Shown here one piece after another: positions 19,018 through 28,908 of a stretch of 64,000 bases of DNA (the stretch's first letter is position 1; each line of letters begins with the position of its first letter). Position numbers and translations under genes: made by a program. The stretch covers positions 744,001 through 808,000 of the forward strand of contig NC_042510.1 in the NCBI RefSeq assembly GCF_003054445.1, given 5' to 3'. The DNA comes from Pichia kudriavzevii (taxonomy: Eukaryota > Ascomycota > Pichiomycetes > Pichiales > Pichiaceae). Under the pieces are notes generated by a model. The model was not told where the DNA came from and searched no databases. It worked only from the letters and a program-made list of their open reading frames with translations.

Positions 19018-20637
19018 TTTATTTGGTGATTACGTGACTTAAAAAAAAGTGTTTCCGCGATTAAATTATATTCTAGAACTTCTGTCTAAATTTTTACAAT
19101 ATTCTTCAATCTTCCATTTTATTAACTAATTAGGAAACCGAGAGATAGTCCTCTTTCTGCTCTCCACATGACATGAAATTTCAACATTTATGTTAAATAG
19201 ATACGTTAGAACAGTAAACAGGATAGAATTAATTTTGCATTTAATGATATATATAATATAAATAAAAATAACTGTAACATTGACTAATTGAAATCATAAA
19301 AAGTGTTTTTTTCAGTTCTAATGAAACTAAAGAAATTTAAGTAATAGAGTAAGCAGCACTTGAAAACCAATAAGTCATGAAATATTTGTTCGTGTTTATT
19401 TTCTAATTGCAGGAAATGTCTTCTTAGTTATGTATCTGTTCTTTATTATGAATGTGATACAAGTATGCATAAGATGCAATTACAATTTTCGTCATTTGAT
19501 CATTATATAGTCTTTGGTATAAATTATTCTAACAATAGCTCGACCCGCAAATGTGGTTATCGAGCTCTAAAGTAAATAAAATACACACCAACTAGTTTCA
19601 TGAGTGCAATGTCAGCGTAATACAATCATTCATGCGGGGAAAGCAAACAATTAATAACAAATGATGGTATATCGAATGGCAATTAGTTGTTGAAAGGTTT
19701 ATCAAAAAATGTTATTGATAATTAGTCACAAATAATATGCTTAGCCATTATTACAACAAATTTGTGGCCAATAAGAGAAGGAATGATACGCATAATTGAT
19801 CTTTTATCAATTATTTATTGATGTCATGTTTTAGTCTTTCTAGTCAATCAAATCCAAAACTGAAGAGGAGTATCATGTTTGGAATTGTAGTTTTTATTTA
19901 ATGAAGGTTGGGAAATAAACATTTAATCTTCAAAGTCAAAGAAGAAAGTGTAAAGGTTAAAAACTTAAAAAAAAATTATGATTGCAATTTCAAACATGTT
20001 TCCCATTTTTACTTTTGGTATTACTATTTTTTTGTGCCAAAAAAAAAACTTTCAAAATTATTTGGTATCAATTTAACTTTTTATAAACATCAAATACAAC
20101 TCAACTCGTAACTATGCCAATACTTTTAGCAGAAAATCAACGCTTCAATGGTGTTTATACACTTGGTCAATGCTAATATGAAACCAAATTCAAAAACGGA
20201 TTTTACTTTTATGAAGTTGTTGTGATGCTTTTTTTTAAACCCTGCTTTGTTTATTGCTGTAAAAGCTTTTAGAAAAGAATCCTGATGTTCATTTTGAAGT
20301 TTGTGACAGTTTCAGTCATATTTATATATATCCCAGAATGCACAAGAATTTGTGAAAGTGTGTAGTGGAAAGATCAGCCATATTACGATAGAACAAAAAA
20401 AAAGAATGAATCTTCAATGAGAGGCACACCTGTTGTTAAGTACCAGTTAAAGCATAGTTTGCACAAAGCACAACCATGGAAACGTGAAATTTTGTGAATC
20501 CATAAAATTTGGTAGATGGCCTTTACATCAGATAAAATGATTCCTAAGAACTTGGTATGACATAGTTGTCCATGCCTGATAGATAGATTTTCTAATTAAT
20601 ATTAGCGGTTCAAATATAGGATATCATGCAATTATCT

Positions 20638-20651
20638 AAATACCGGTATTT
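20638..20651. repeat. 14-base palindrome AAATACCGGTATTT
   Basis: A perfect dyad with a CCGG core in an otherwise AT-rich stretch. It could be a binding site for a dimeric factor. There is no gene close by for it to regulate: the tRNA-Leu 3' end is about 700 bases away. Confidence 0.6.
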
Positions 20652-21366
20652 TCTATTTTCAAAACCTCCATACATAAAAATAACTTTTTAGAAAGAGCAA
20701 GATTTTTAGTATGTGAATATTGCTATTTCAAAGAAACAAAAGACTATAAAATCTGTATCTGTATCAAGAGTTTACACGGGACATGTGCTCAAGAATTTGG
20801 TTTGTATTTCGCAAGGTAACACTATACCATAATTAATATCGCCATCAATATTGTATGACATCACTACCTAAAACTTTTCTTCCTTTTGCATTCAAATTGT
20901 TAAGAAAAAACAAAACCTGAACCAAATTTTTTTCAGAGTTGGTGGCTTATATAAATTATGGCTTTTGTTCATCCGTTCTTATAGGTTTGCGCAACTTTTT
21001 CAGCTCAAAATATATGAAAAGAAGTATACTTTCTTTTTTTTCTTAGCTTGAACTAAAAAATCAAAACTAAACATACTTGTCTTTGGATTTTTTCAGTTCA
21101 AATTTGCTTGATCGACCTTAACTTCCGTCAAATTTGGAATAGATAATTGCACAACTAATTAAGACAAAGATTTTCGATACAAACCTCCCTACTACTAGAA
21201 ATGCTTGAAAACACCTTGAGGCCACAAGAACAAGTTCAAAAATCCCAAACGTGACGGTAATGATTGTAAAAAACAGATTAGTTGCATAACTTTCATCAAT
21301 GTTGAATAGTATTATATCAAGTACGATATGATCTTTATGTGAAAAAGTAAAAATTATTAAAAAATT

Positions 21367-21447
21367 GTGAGCTAAGAGGTTCGAACTCTTGCATCCGAAG
21401 ATATTGCGACCTGAACGCAACGCCTTAGACCACTCGGCCAAACTCAC
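21367..21447 (-). tRNA. tRNA-Leu(CAG)
   Basis: 81 bases, minus strand. Acceptor GTGAGTT/AGCTCAC is followed by discriminator A. The A box is GGCCGAGTGGTCTAAGG. Anticodon stem TTGCG/CGCAA has loop TTCAGGT, so the anticodon is CAG with U33 and G37. The variable arm is TATCTTCGGATGCA, nearly the same as in S. cerevisiae tRNA-Leu(UAG), and the T-arm is AGTTCGAACCT. A73 and G37 are leucine features; serine CAG tRNAs of the CUG clade have a G discriminator and often G33. There is no intron. A T6 terminator follows the 3' end directly. Confidence 0.96.
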
Positions 21448-21547
21448 AAAACCAACATTGTTTCAAGTGTGCAAGGTTATCCTAATGTCGCGAGAAGCCT
21501 GAAAGGCCAAAGAATATGAGGCGCGCAAACAGAAAGATTTCAATTAA

Positions 21548-21619
21548 TCCGATGTAGTGTAATGGCTATCACGTCTCGCTCTCACCGGGTCGATCCGGGT
21601 TCGATTCCCGGCATCGGAG
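21548..21619 (+). tRNA. tRNA-Glu(CUC)
   Basis: 72 bases. Perfect acceptor stem TCCGATG/CATCGGA with discriminator G, D-arm TAGTGTAATGGCTATCA, and anticodon loop CTCTCAC (anticodon CTC). T-stem CCGGG/CCCGG encloses the loop TTCGATT. It closely matches S. cerevisiae tRNA-Glu outside the anticodon arm. The outermost anticodon-stem pair (27-43) is T-T, a mismatch. A T6 run follows at about 21625. Confidence 0.95.
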
Positions 21620-21921
21620 GAATTTCTTTTTTCAATTTTGTCCTGATTTTTTCCTGAACAAATACTATTAGTTTAAAATGGACATACTGTAGTCAGTGAG
21701 TGAAAGGCATGTCATAATTAAAGCGATTATGTGATTACGTCAACACTAGTTACATTTATGCGTACACCCAAGCATTTTCTAGAATTTTATCCATGAAAAA
21801 TTTATTTTGACAATAAATTTCGAGCTCAAATACTGAACTTATTTATCTAGTTGACCAGCATCAACCTTAATTCAAAAATCCACAATTTGACACGAAAACC
21901 TTCACAGAAGAATTAGACAAA

Positions 21922-22734
21922 ATGGAATCCGATGATGACATGCCGTAAGTGTTCAGTTTTTAGCATATTTTCACTCTTTTTTTGGGTGCTTTATCAAACA
22001 AAATCTTGTTACTAACGATTTCTTCTAATGTGTTGATCTTCTATAGTACTTTGTCCGTTGCTACTTTAGCTGCGTTGCAATCATTCAAGCAAGAAGAGCA
22101 AGAAAGAATTGAGAAGTTTCAAAAGTTACATAAGAGTGCTGAAGAAGCATTTGAAAGTCGTAACAATTTAACAATTGATGATTTTAAAGAAGACTGGCAA
22201 CTATCACAATTTTGGTATGCCGATTCCACAGCCGATACATTACTGGATGCATTACTCGAGGGCGCAACAGAAGACACAGTCGTATGTATCATGAGTGCAC
22301 CATCGGTATATGCAATTATCAATAAGCGTGATCGTTCAACCTTGCCAACAAAGCACATCTATCTTTGTGAATATGATAAAAGATTTGAGCTACTTTCAGG
22401 CAAGGATCATTTCGGATTTTATGACTATAACGAACCAGAAAATATTCGAGATGATTTGAAAGGTAATGTGGACAGATTATTAATTGACCCGCCATTTCTT
22501 GAGGAAGAATGCCAATTCAAGTCTTCACAGACTGCCAAATTACTTTTGAAAAGTGCAGCTTCTAAGTTAATCACATGCACAGGTGAACGGATGAAAGATA
22601 TTGTTTTGAAAAATTATGAAAAAGAAGGTGTTCAAGTCACCAACTTCTTTCCTGAACATAAAAATGGTCTTTCCAATGAATTTAGATGTTATTCTAACTT
22701 TGATTGTAAGCTATGGGATAGGGTAAAAGACTGA
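21922..22734 (+). CDS. EFM5: eEF1A lysine methyltransferase Efm5 (two exons)
   Basis: Exons 21922-21944 and 22047-22734 join to 236 residues. In S. cerevisiae Efm5 trimethylates Lys79 of eEF1A. The first exon encodes only MESDDDMP plus the first two bases of the next junction. The spliced product reads ...DDMPTLSVATLAALQSFKQEEQ. The body has FWYADSTADTL, the catalytic DPPF motif of Rossmann-fold N-methyltransferases at residues 155-158, and KLITCTGERM. The S. cerevisiae gene also contains an intron. Without splicing the long frame would need an unrelated N-terminus starting in the intron, so the spliced model is preferred. It follows tRNA-Glu by 302 bases, in which I see no other gene. Confidence 0.93.
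21945..22046 (+). other. Spliceosomal intron of EFM5
   Basis: 102 bases: donor GTAAGT (21945), perfect branch point TACTAAC (22010-22016), and acceptor TAG ending at 22046, thirty bases downstream of the branch point. A T-rich stretch lies upstream of the branch point. All three signals match the budding-yeast consensus closely. Confidence 0.95.
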
Positions 22735-23021
22735 ATTACTCTCATATATACGTTTATAATATTCAATAAGTACTAACCATCTAATCCAGCTAATTTATAC
22801 CTTGCCTTTTTTGTTGTGCACAAACATTTCACCCAACCGTCGGAACCTCTCTGGAAACGAGAGCGCCATGCGTGATGATGGCCTACAAAAAAAAAAAGGG
22901 GAATCTGTCGATTGCCAATTGAAACTTCACATGCATACTGCTCAATGCTATATTGGGAACCCTCTGAAATCCAGAGCGTACTGCAAACAAAGTCCTTGGA
23001 TTATACGTGGAATTATAGAGA

Positions 23022-25133
23022 ATGCATATAGTGTTAATACGACATGGAACACGAATAGATAAAGATAGACCTGGTGTTTCTCCTGACCAATCTAATGTCT
23101 CGTTGCGACCTAGTGACAGGATTCCCGATAATATAGCAGATATAATCAACCAAGCACAGAAAGTGAAACCTCAGAGAGAAGAATTCAATCTAGATGTTGA
23201 GTCCTCTAGCTGGTTGTCTAATTTTGATCCTCCTCTAAACCAAAGGAAAGCATCCGAAGAGATGGATAGTGCTTTTAAGAAAATCAGTACAAATATCCTA
23301 GGAAAGCATAAACCCGATAAGATCATGATTCATTCATCACCATATAACAGATGTATACAAACAAGCGAGTTGCTGTTAGATAAAATTAAGAAGTCTAAAA
23401 CTTTAGACAGCAAAGTCCCAGTGAAATTAAGAGTTGATCAGGCTCTCTCTGAATGGTTGAATGAGAATTATAATCTAAAGTATTTACCACCAAACGATGA
23501 TGGTTATTCGATGATCAACAATGTCAATGCATATTTAAATCAAGAAATCAACGAAAATGATTGCGAGGGAGAATTCAGCTCACAAACGAGACACCAGCTC
23601 AGGGATGCTAGAGACTTTATGTGGTCTTATAATCAACTAGGACATTGCGGTGAGTATGGTGAAAGTGCTTCTAGTTTCACGAGAAGATGTTTTTATTATC
23701 TGATATATCTACTACAATTCTATTATACTAGACAAGACGCCAAGGCAGATAGGAATATGGTTGTCTTCATTGTTTCTCATGGAGCAGTTATTTCGACATT
23801 ATTGCAAATTTTATTGGGTCGTTCAGTTTTCAATGAAATTCCGTTATGTACTCCAATATATTTTAAGCAGTCAGAAAAACGTAGGTCAGTATTCAAGTTA
23901 ATGGATTATGATTTCAATTTGTATCAACTTTTATCACCATCGTCAGATCAGGAATTTTATAAAATATTAGACACGCCAATTGAATTGACTAAACTAGACC
24001 CCGAAAATTTAAGGAGTGAACTCACTATAGGTACGACTGGATACACTACTATTATCCAGAGTATACCCAAGAAACCTGAATCAACGCAAAAACTCGATGT
24101 GTTATCTACTAGGAGAAGACGTAACACTATTAACATTGGAGATAAAGAACACCACGAGGACAGTAATCAGTCATTAAAGCAAACCTTATCATCAAGACAA
24201 CTATATAGATTGAACAAAGATACAAATGAGGAAAAAGTGATTGATCTTGATAAGTTGCATAGCTATTTTGGGGGTGACAGTGAAAGTGATAGTGATGAAG
24301 AAGTTGACGGTCTACAAAAGATAGTCAATGTCAATGATTTCGATGATCATGGGAAAAGTTTGAAAAACAATATCTACAAAGGATCTATCACGTCTTTGAG
24401 CTCTTTCAATGAGGAAAACAAAAGCAAATTCCAACTGAATGATAAGAATTTCTACTCAAAGCAATCTCCCATTGAAAGTGATCCATATTCTCATTTCTTC
24501 TTAGAGAGAAGTTCAACCATGGAGCATAATGGAGAATTTGATAGTATTAATATGACCATGTCTATGTCTCGTAAAAGCTCCCAAGGCCAAAATGCGAATG
24601 TAAAGTTTGATGGATTAACGGGGAGTGACTCCGACAGAAGCATTGATACTGAAGAGTACGAATCAGATTCTGGTGATGAGCCAATCCTATCATTTGGCAC
24701 TAAAGACAAAATCCAGAATATGGTTAATATTCGAGTTTCCGATGAATCCAATAAGGAAAATACTGCAAAACCATATATAACAGGTACCTTTGGTAATGTT
24801 CCCCTGAAAGGAGGAAAAGACAGGACAAACTCAGTTAGTAATACAACTAACGCAATAAGCAGCACGAATATGGGCAGTGTAATGGGTTGCTCAAATAGCC
24901 ACAGTGGAACAAAGCTGGCGATTCCTAAATTGATATCTACGAGAAATATGAACCTCCTGGTACGTGGTGGAGACAGTGAAGAGAGTATGACACGGACTGC
25001 CAATAATAGCAACAGTATTCTTAAAAATCTACTGTTTGATCAGAAAGCATCACCATTTGGAGAAGACGCAAATAGTGCAGATGATGATGATGATGACGAG
25101 GACAGCGGATGGTTTGGCGGGTTTTCTAGATAA
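23022..25133 (+). CDS. Histidine-phosphatase (phosphoglycerate-mutase-like) protein with long acidic tail
   Basis: 703 residues. The N-terminal 300 form a histidine-phosphatase domain: VLIRHGTR at the very start (catalytic His8), SSPYNRCIQT (about 105-114), LSEWL (about 145-149, candidate proton donor) and FIVSHGAV with the second His near 253. All key residues are present, so it should be active. The remaining 400 residues are polar and low in complexity, with acidic clusters (SESDSDEE, DDDDDDEDSGWFGGF at the end) and many Ser/Thr, typical of a disordered, phosphorylated tail. TFC7 and YNL108C share the fold, but the tail and the RHGTR start do not let me call either one. Substrate unknown. 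Confidence 0.75.
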   Translation: MHIVLIRHGTRIDKDRPGVSPDQSNVSLRPSDRIPDNIADIINQAQKVKPQREEFNLDVESSSWLSNFDPPLNQRKASEEMDSAFKKISTNILGKHKPDKIMIHSSPYNRCIQTSELLLDKIKKSKTLDSKVPVKLRVDQALSEWLNENYNLKYLPPNDDGYSMINNVNAYLNQEINENDCEGEFSSQTRHQLRDARDFMWSYNQLGHCGEYGESASSFTRRCFYYLIYLLQFYYTRQDAKADRNMVVFIVSHGAVISTLLQILLGRSVFNEIPLCTPIYFKQSEKRRSVFKLMDYDFNLYQLLSPSSDQEFYKILDTPIELTKLDPENLRSELTIGTTGYTTIIQSIPKKPESTQKLDVLSTRRRRNTINIGDKEHHEDSNQSLKQTLSSRQLYRLNKDTNEEKVIDLDKLHSYFGGDSESDSDEEVDGLQKIVNVNDFDDHGKSLKNNIYKGSITSLSSFNEENKSKFQLNDKNFYSKQSPIESDPYSHFFLERSSTMEHNGEFDSINMTMSMSRKSSQGQNANVKFDGLTGSDSDRSIDTEEYESDSGDEPILSFGTKDKIQNMVNIRVSDESNKENTAKPYITGTFGNVPLKGGKDRTNSVSNTTNAISSTNMGSVMGCSNSHSGTKLAIPKLISTRNMNLLVRGGDSEESMTRTANNSNSILKNLLFDQKASPFGEDANSADDDDDDEDSGWFGGFSR

Positions 25134-25667
25134 AAGCATACTACTATATACAACCTACACTCTAAAGATTCAAAATATGCCACTGTTTTCGAATGCTACT
25201 AACCTTTTTCGTGATGTACCAGATTTTATACTCGATACCCATAATTTCGTCAATTCCACTGCATATGCAGATCGGCGTAAGCTCAGAAACGGTTTATATG
25301 TGTGCTGATCATGCGACCTTGCTTTTTTTTTTTAAACAGATAACATCTTCTTCCTACACGTATTGACGAACAAGCTGTTTTATAGGGTTATATAGCCATG
25401 ATGTTGTAAAAACTGCTATAACTTTCTTCCCATACCTCATAACTGGCCCTCAGGTGACGACCGTTCCGCCCCATTTTATAGCGAAAGAACGTTTTTTTTT
25501 TTCAAGTCAGCTATGAATTTATCTTTTCATCGGTAGATGATTGTTTGCAAAGTATATTTTTTATTAACATGCATGTTCAAGGGGTGTGTGTTTCTTTTCA
25601 ACTTCTTTTTATAATTCTTTATAAGTAAAGGAGTATACATTTGGAGGCGTTCCCACAAGACCAAGCA
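25134..25667. other. Intergenic upstream of KEL1
   Basis: 534 bases with no ATG-started frame of interest. Poly-T runs at about 25323 and 25493, and a small GC-rich patch (gaccgttccgcccc, about 25456). The 3' part is presumably the KEL1 promoter and leader. Confidence 0.55.
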
Positions 25668-28600
25668 ATGTCTTTCTTCCGGAAAATAACTCCTCACAAA
25701 CATTCACCAAAGGGGAATATCTCTAACGGAAGCCCCCCTATGTCTCAGTTACCACCCCCCCCTGCAGATCAAATCAAGGATGAGCAGCATAGTTTTAGGA
25801 AGCTCTCTGGAAATAGTATCAAACCTTCAGTGAATGCATTGAAGGAAGGCTTCAAAAGGGTAAACGAAGACGTGAAACAGTTAACCAACCAGAAGAATGA
25901 GAACACAGAGGTTGGATCAAACAAAAGGCCACCGTTAAACACTTCCGATTCCAAACAACAAGAAACTGTGTTCAATGCTGCTATTAATAAACCATCGAAT
26001 GTGAGTATTCATTCTGAGAAGGGGGAAGTCATTGTGGAGACCAAGACGCCGTGGAAGAAGAAGAAACTATATAATTCTCCCTTTCCAAGATTCGGCCACG
26101 CTGTATCTTCATATACTGCTCCAAATGGTTCCATCTACCTCATGGGAGGCCTGTCCGGGAACGCTGTGTTTGGTGACATGTGGATACTAGAACCTATAAG
26201 AGATAACCATGATAGTAATTCGAAGGACTCTGAAAACTCTCCCTACATTGCATCACCAATTGAAAATCCACAGAAAGTCCCATCTCCCAGAACAGGACAT
26301 GCTTCTATTCTTATTGGTAATGCATTTATCATATTTGGTGGTGATACTGCAATCAATAATGAACCAAGCTTGGATAATAAGTTGTATTTTTTCAACATAA
26401 CGTCTCTAAAATGGACCATAAATGACCCTATGGGGGAAAAACCATGTGGTAGATACGGTACTCAAATTTCAGTGTTGAATGTCGAATCTGCGAATCACCA
26501 ATGGTGCTCTCAATTATATGTGTTTGGTGGTGAATTAAACGAAGTTTTTTTCAATGATTTGTGGAGATATGATCTCTCACGTTTTAGAGACCCTAAAAAT
26601 AGATGGATCAGATTGGAACCTCATGGTGATATACCCCCACCACTGGCCAATCATACTGTTACGGCATATGATGGTAAGTTATTTGTATTTGGTGGGAAAA
26701 ATATGAATGCAGTAAGTGACAAACTCTACTGCTATGATCCATACACCAATAGATGGTCTTTGTGTCGCTTGAAAGGGATAAATTTACCACCAGCATTGCA
26801 TAGCCACTCGGCTACAGTATATGGGTCACTTTTGTTCATTTTTGGCGGGAAGCAAATAAATGATCGAAATAGTGGTGATTTGTATGTAATTGACCTCACC
26901 AATATGAATAGCTGGAAATTGTTCTCAGATTTACTATACTCTCCGGGAGCAAGATATGGCCATTCAATATCTGCAAATGTCAAGGATGCTAAGCTCGTTA
27001 TAATGGGCGGTGACGTTTATGATAACGATTTTGATGGGATAGAAGATACCTCGATTAATTTGATTGACGAGTCTAAATTTGCATTAACTAGCTCAGTTGT
27101 TTTTGAATGCGACATTCATCTAGTTCAGAGGTTTATAGAGAAACAAGTTTTGAATGATACTAGACAAGAAGTAAAGAACATAGAATCGCCCACCGCCAAA
27201 TTCCCAACTGAGTATAAACAGGAGGTATTAAAACAGTCAAGGAATAACTCCTTTATTGATTTAGTGGAGTCTCCAGCTGCCAACGGAATTCCATCGTCAA
27301 CACCGATTAACTCAGATGAGGAAATTGATGAAAATAACAGTACCAATAATAAAACCATCGAGAATTCAGTCACTACTCCGTTAAATGTTTCTTCAGAAAA
27401 AAATGGTGATGACATCACTCTGGAAACGATTGACAGAGTCACAATTCCAGTAGCTCAAGGTAGGACCATAAATCCGGCGCATATGCAGAGTGATGCGTTT
27501 GCAGATGATGTTTCTCCCTCTAGTTCATCCAAAGAAAAGAACCAGGCAAAGAAAAGTAACGTTTCCTTAGGGAGTAACCAAATAAGAGATTCACATGACT
27601 CATTGCCAAAGACATTGAAAACTCCCGATCAGCAGATTGATTCTTCCCCGTCTTTTTCTACGCCATCTATTCAACAACATGCAGCACTGCCATTTTCTCC
27701 AGCTGTAGTTGAAAAAGATAATCTAAAAATACAGAAGTTGGTTAAAATGGTTAATGATATAAAAAGTGAAATGAAAAGAAGTGTGAATAATGCGAACTCT
27801 CAGATTGTTAAACTTGAGTCGGAGAAAGCACAGCTTCTAGAGCAGCTTAAAAAGCGGGAAATGGGAGACTCACTTTCTAAGCCAGCAATATCAGAGAATG
27901 CCGATGTTAGCAATAATTTGTTGAACGGCGATACTACACTTCAAAAAAGTCTAGAATATGAAAAATTCATAAATGATGAGTTGAGTACTATTCCATTGAT
28001 GTCCAGACTGATTGAAGACCAAAAGAATAAGATAAGCAATCTGGAGTCCAGGTTGCATGATGATGAGGACTTGAAGGAGAAGGTCTTGAAACTTGAAGCA
28101 GAGAACCTATCATTACGTAGCAAGATCGAAAACTTGATGGCAATTAATGGTGCAAGCGAGGTGTCAAAAGTACCGCCTATTGAATCACTAACAGCCAAGA
28201 TCAATGAACTATCCATTAAATGGAGTAAAGTTGGGCCTCACGTCGAATCCAAGGTATCTGAGGATTTGCATAAATACAAGGCAATGAGCGAATCACTAAC
28301 TAAGCAATTAGAAGAATCCTTAGAAAAGCAAAAAGAGTTGGAACACTTATACAATCAATCGAAGAATTCTATACAGTTATCTCATAAGGCCATGCTTTTA
28401 GCACAAAGTGAATCATCTAATTTGAAAAATGAATTGAAAAATGTGAAAAATGAATTAGAAGATCTGAAAATGAAAAGGAGAGTCTTTTCAGCATCAAGTG
28501 GAAGGTTACCATCATCAGCATCAAGAATCCCAAGTTCTTCTTCTGTTGTTGGGCATTTAAGCGGCCCAAAAAATCAAGATGTTTCTAATATGCAAGACAA

Positions 28601-28850
28601 GCTAGACGGTTCCATTGACAATAGCAAGAGCGTTGACCCAGAAAGCCAATCCCTCAATTGTGAGGAATCTGGTTATGAAGGTGGTGATGTGGATCTCTCT
28701 CATGAGAGATACCAATTCAAAATTCGTGATTTAGAAGCAAATCTCTTTATTGTGTCTCAAGAGCGTGACCAAATAAAAAAAGAATTAATCTCTTTGAAAA
28801 AGGAACTCTATAATACTAGTCATGATACTTCCATGTATTCATCCGTGTAG
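25668..28850 (+). CDS. KEL1: Kelch-repeat polarity protein Kel1/Kel2 (Tea1 family)
   Basis: 1,060 residues (1,164 in S. cerevisiae Kel1). Polarity and cell-fusion protein that also helps restrain mitotic exit. The start MSFFRKITPHKHSP is the first ATG and matches the family. About six kelch repeats span residues 138-480, each with a GG pair (YLMGGL, IIFGGD, YVFGGE, FVFGGK, FIFGGK, VIMGGD). A Ser/Thr/Asn-rich linker follows, then coiled coils at about 680-935, a Ser-rich hinge, and a final coiled coil at about 1015-1050. Leu162, in a kelch GGL motif, is encoded by CTG. It is convergent with TDA11, 58 bases apart. KEL1 and TDA11 are also neighbours in S. cerevisiae (YHR158C/YHR159W), though head to head there. 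Confidence 0.93.
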   Translation: MSFFRKITPHKHSPKGNISNGSPPMSQLPPPPADQIKDEQHSFRKLSGNSIKPSVNALKEGFKRVNEDVKQLTNQKNENTEVGSNKRPPLNTSDSKQQETVFNAAINKPSNVSIHSEKGEVIVETKTPWKKKKLYNSPFPRFGHAVSSYTAPNGSIYLMGGLSGNAVFGDMWILEPIRDNHDSNSKDSENSPYIASPIENPQKVPSPRTGHASILIGNAFIIFGGDTAINNEPSLDNKLYFFNITSLKWTINDPMGEKPCGRYGTQISVLNVESANHQWCSQLYVFGGELNEVFFNDLWRYDLSRFRDPKNRWIRLEPHGDIPPPLANHTVTAYDGKLFVFGGKNMNAVSDKLYCYDPYTNRWSLCRLKGINLPPALHSHSATVYGSLLFIFGGKQINDRNSGDLYVIDLTNMNSWKLFSDLLYSPGARYGHSISANVKDAKLVIMGGDVYDNDFDGIEDTSINLIDESKFALTSSVVFECDIHLVQRFIEKQVLNDTRQEVKNIESPTAKFPTEYKQEVLKQSRNNSFIDLVESPAANGIPSSTPINSDEEIDENNSTNNKTIENSVTTPLNVSSEKNGDDITLETIDRVTIPVAQGRTINPAHMQSDAFADDVSPSSSSKEKNQAKKSNVSLGSNQIRDSHDSLPKTLKTPDQQIDSSPSFSTPSIQQHAALPFSPAVVEKDNLKIQKLVKMVNDIKSEMKRSVNNANSQIVKLESEKAQLLEQLKKREMGDSLSKPAISENADVSNNLLNGDTTLQKSLEYEKFINDELSTIPLMSRLIEDQKNKISNLESRLHDDEDLKEKVLKLEAENLSLRSKIENLMAINGASEVSKVPPIESLTAKINELSIKWSKVGPHVESKVSEDLHKYKAMSESLTKQLEESLEKQKELEHLYNQSKNSIQLSHKAMLLAQSESSNLKNELKNVKNELEDLKMKRRVFSASSGRLPSSASRIPSSSSVVGHLSGPKNQDVSNMQDKLDGSIDNSKSVDPESQSLNCEESGYEGGDVDLSHERYQFKIRDLEANLFIVSQERDQIKKELISLKKELYNTSHDTSMYSSV

Positions 28851-28908
28851 ACCTCATTTATAAGTTAATTGAAAATATGTTACATTTCATTTATATTATG
28901 TAATTTGT

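Larger units (their letters stand above)
18904..21366. other. 2.46 kb AT-rich gene-free interval between tRNA genes
   Basis: No open frame of convincing length or composition on either strand, and no tRNA-like B box in good context. Composition is clearly more AT-rich than the flanking genes, with many A and T runs. It contains a perfect 8-base inverted repeat with a 7-base loop (18995-19017) and a 14-base palindrome (20638-20651). I see no terminal repeats, reverse-transcriptase fragments or long inverted repeats by eye. Candidates include a centromere, a replication origin, an unrecognised structural RNA, or plain spacer; the sequence alone does not decide. Confidence 0.6.

Noticed and set aside
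19024-19035. CDEI-like ATTACGTGACTT (reverse AAGTCACGTAAT) as a point-centromere element
   Set aside because: It misses the last consensus base of RTCACRTG, and no CDEIII-like sequence lies within the expected distance.
19908-20111. 67-codon frame in the tRNA-framed gene desert
   Set aside because: Lys/Phe/Tyr-rich product of A- and T-runs; no promoter-like or conserved features.
18904-21366. Solo LTR or retrotransposon relic between tRNA genes
   Set aside because: tRNA flanks are favourite landing sites, but I could find no terminal repeats, target-site duplication or pol-like coding fragments by eye.
21118-21447. 109-codon minus-strand frame starting MSLAEWSKALRSG
   Set aside because: Its N-terminal part is simply the tRNA-Leu(CAG) gene translated; the rest runs into the AT-rich gene desert with no protein features.
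22802-23062. 86-codon frame overlapping the histidine-phosphatase start
   Set aside because: Different frame, Cys/Asn-rich without motifs, and it overlaps the promoter and leader of the real gene.
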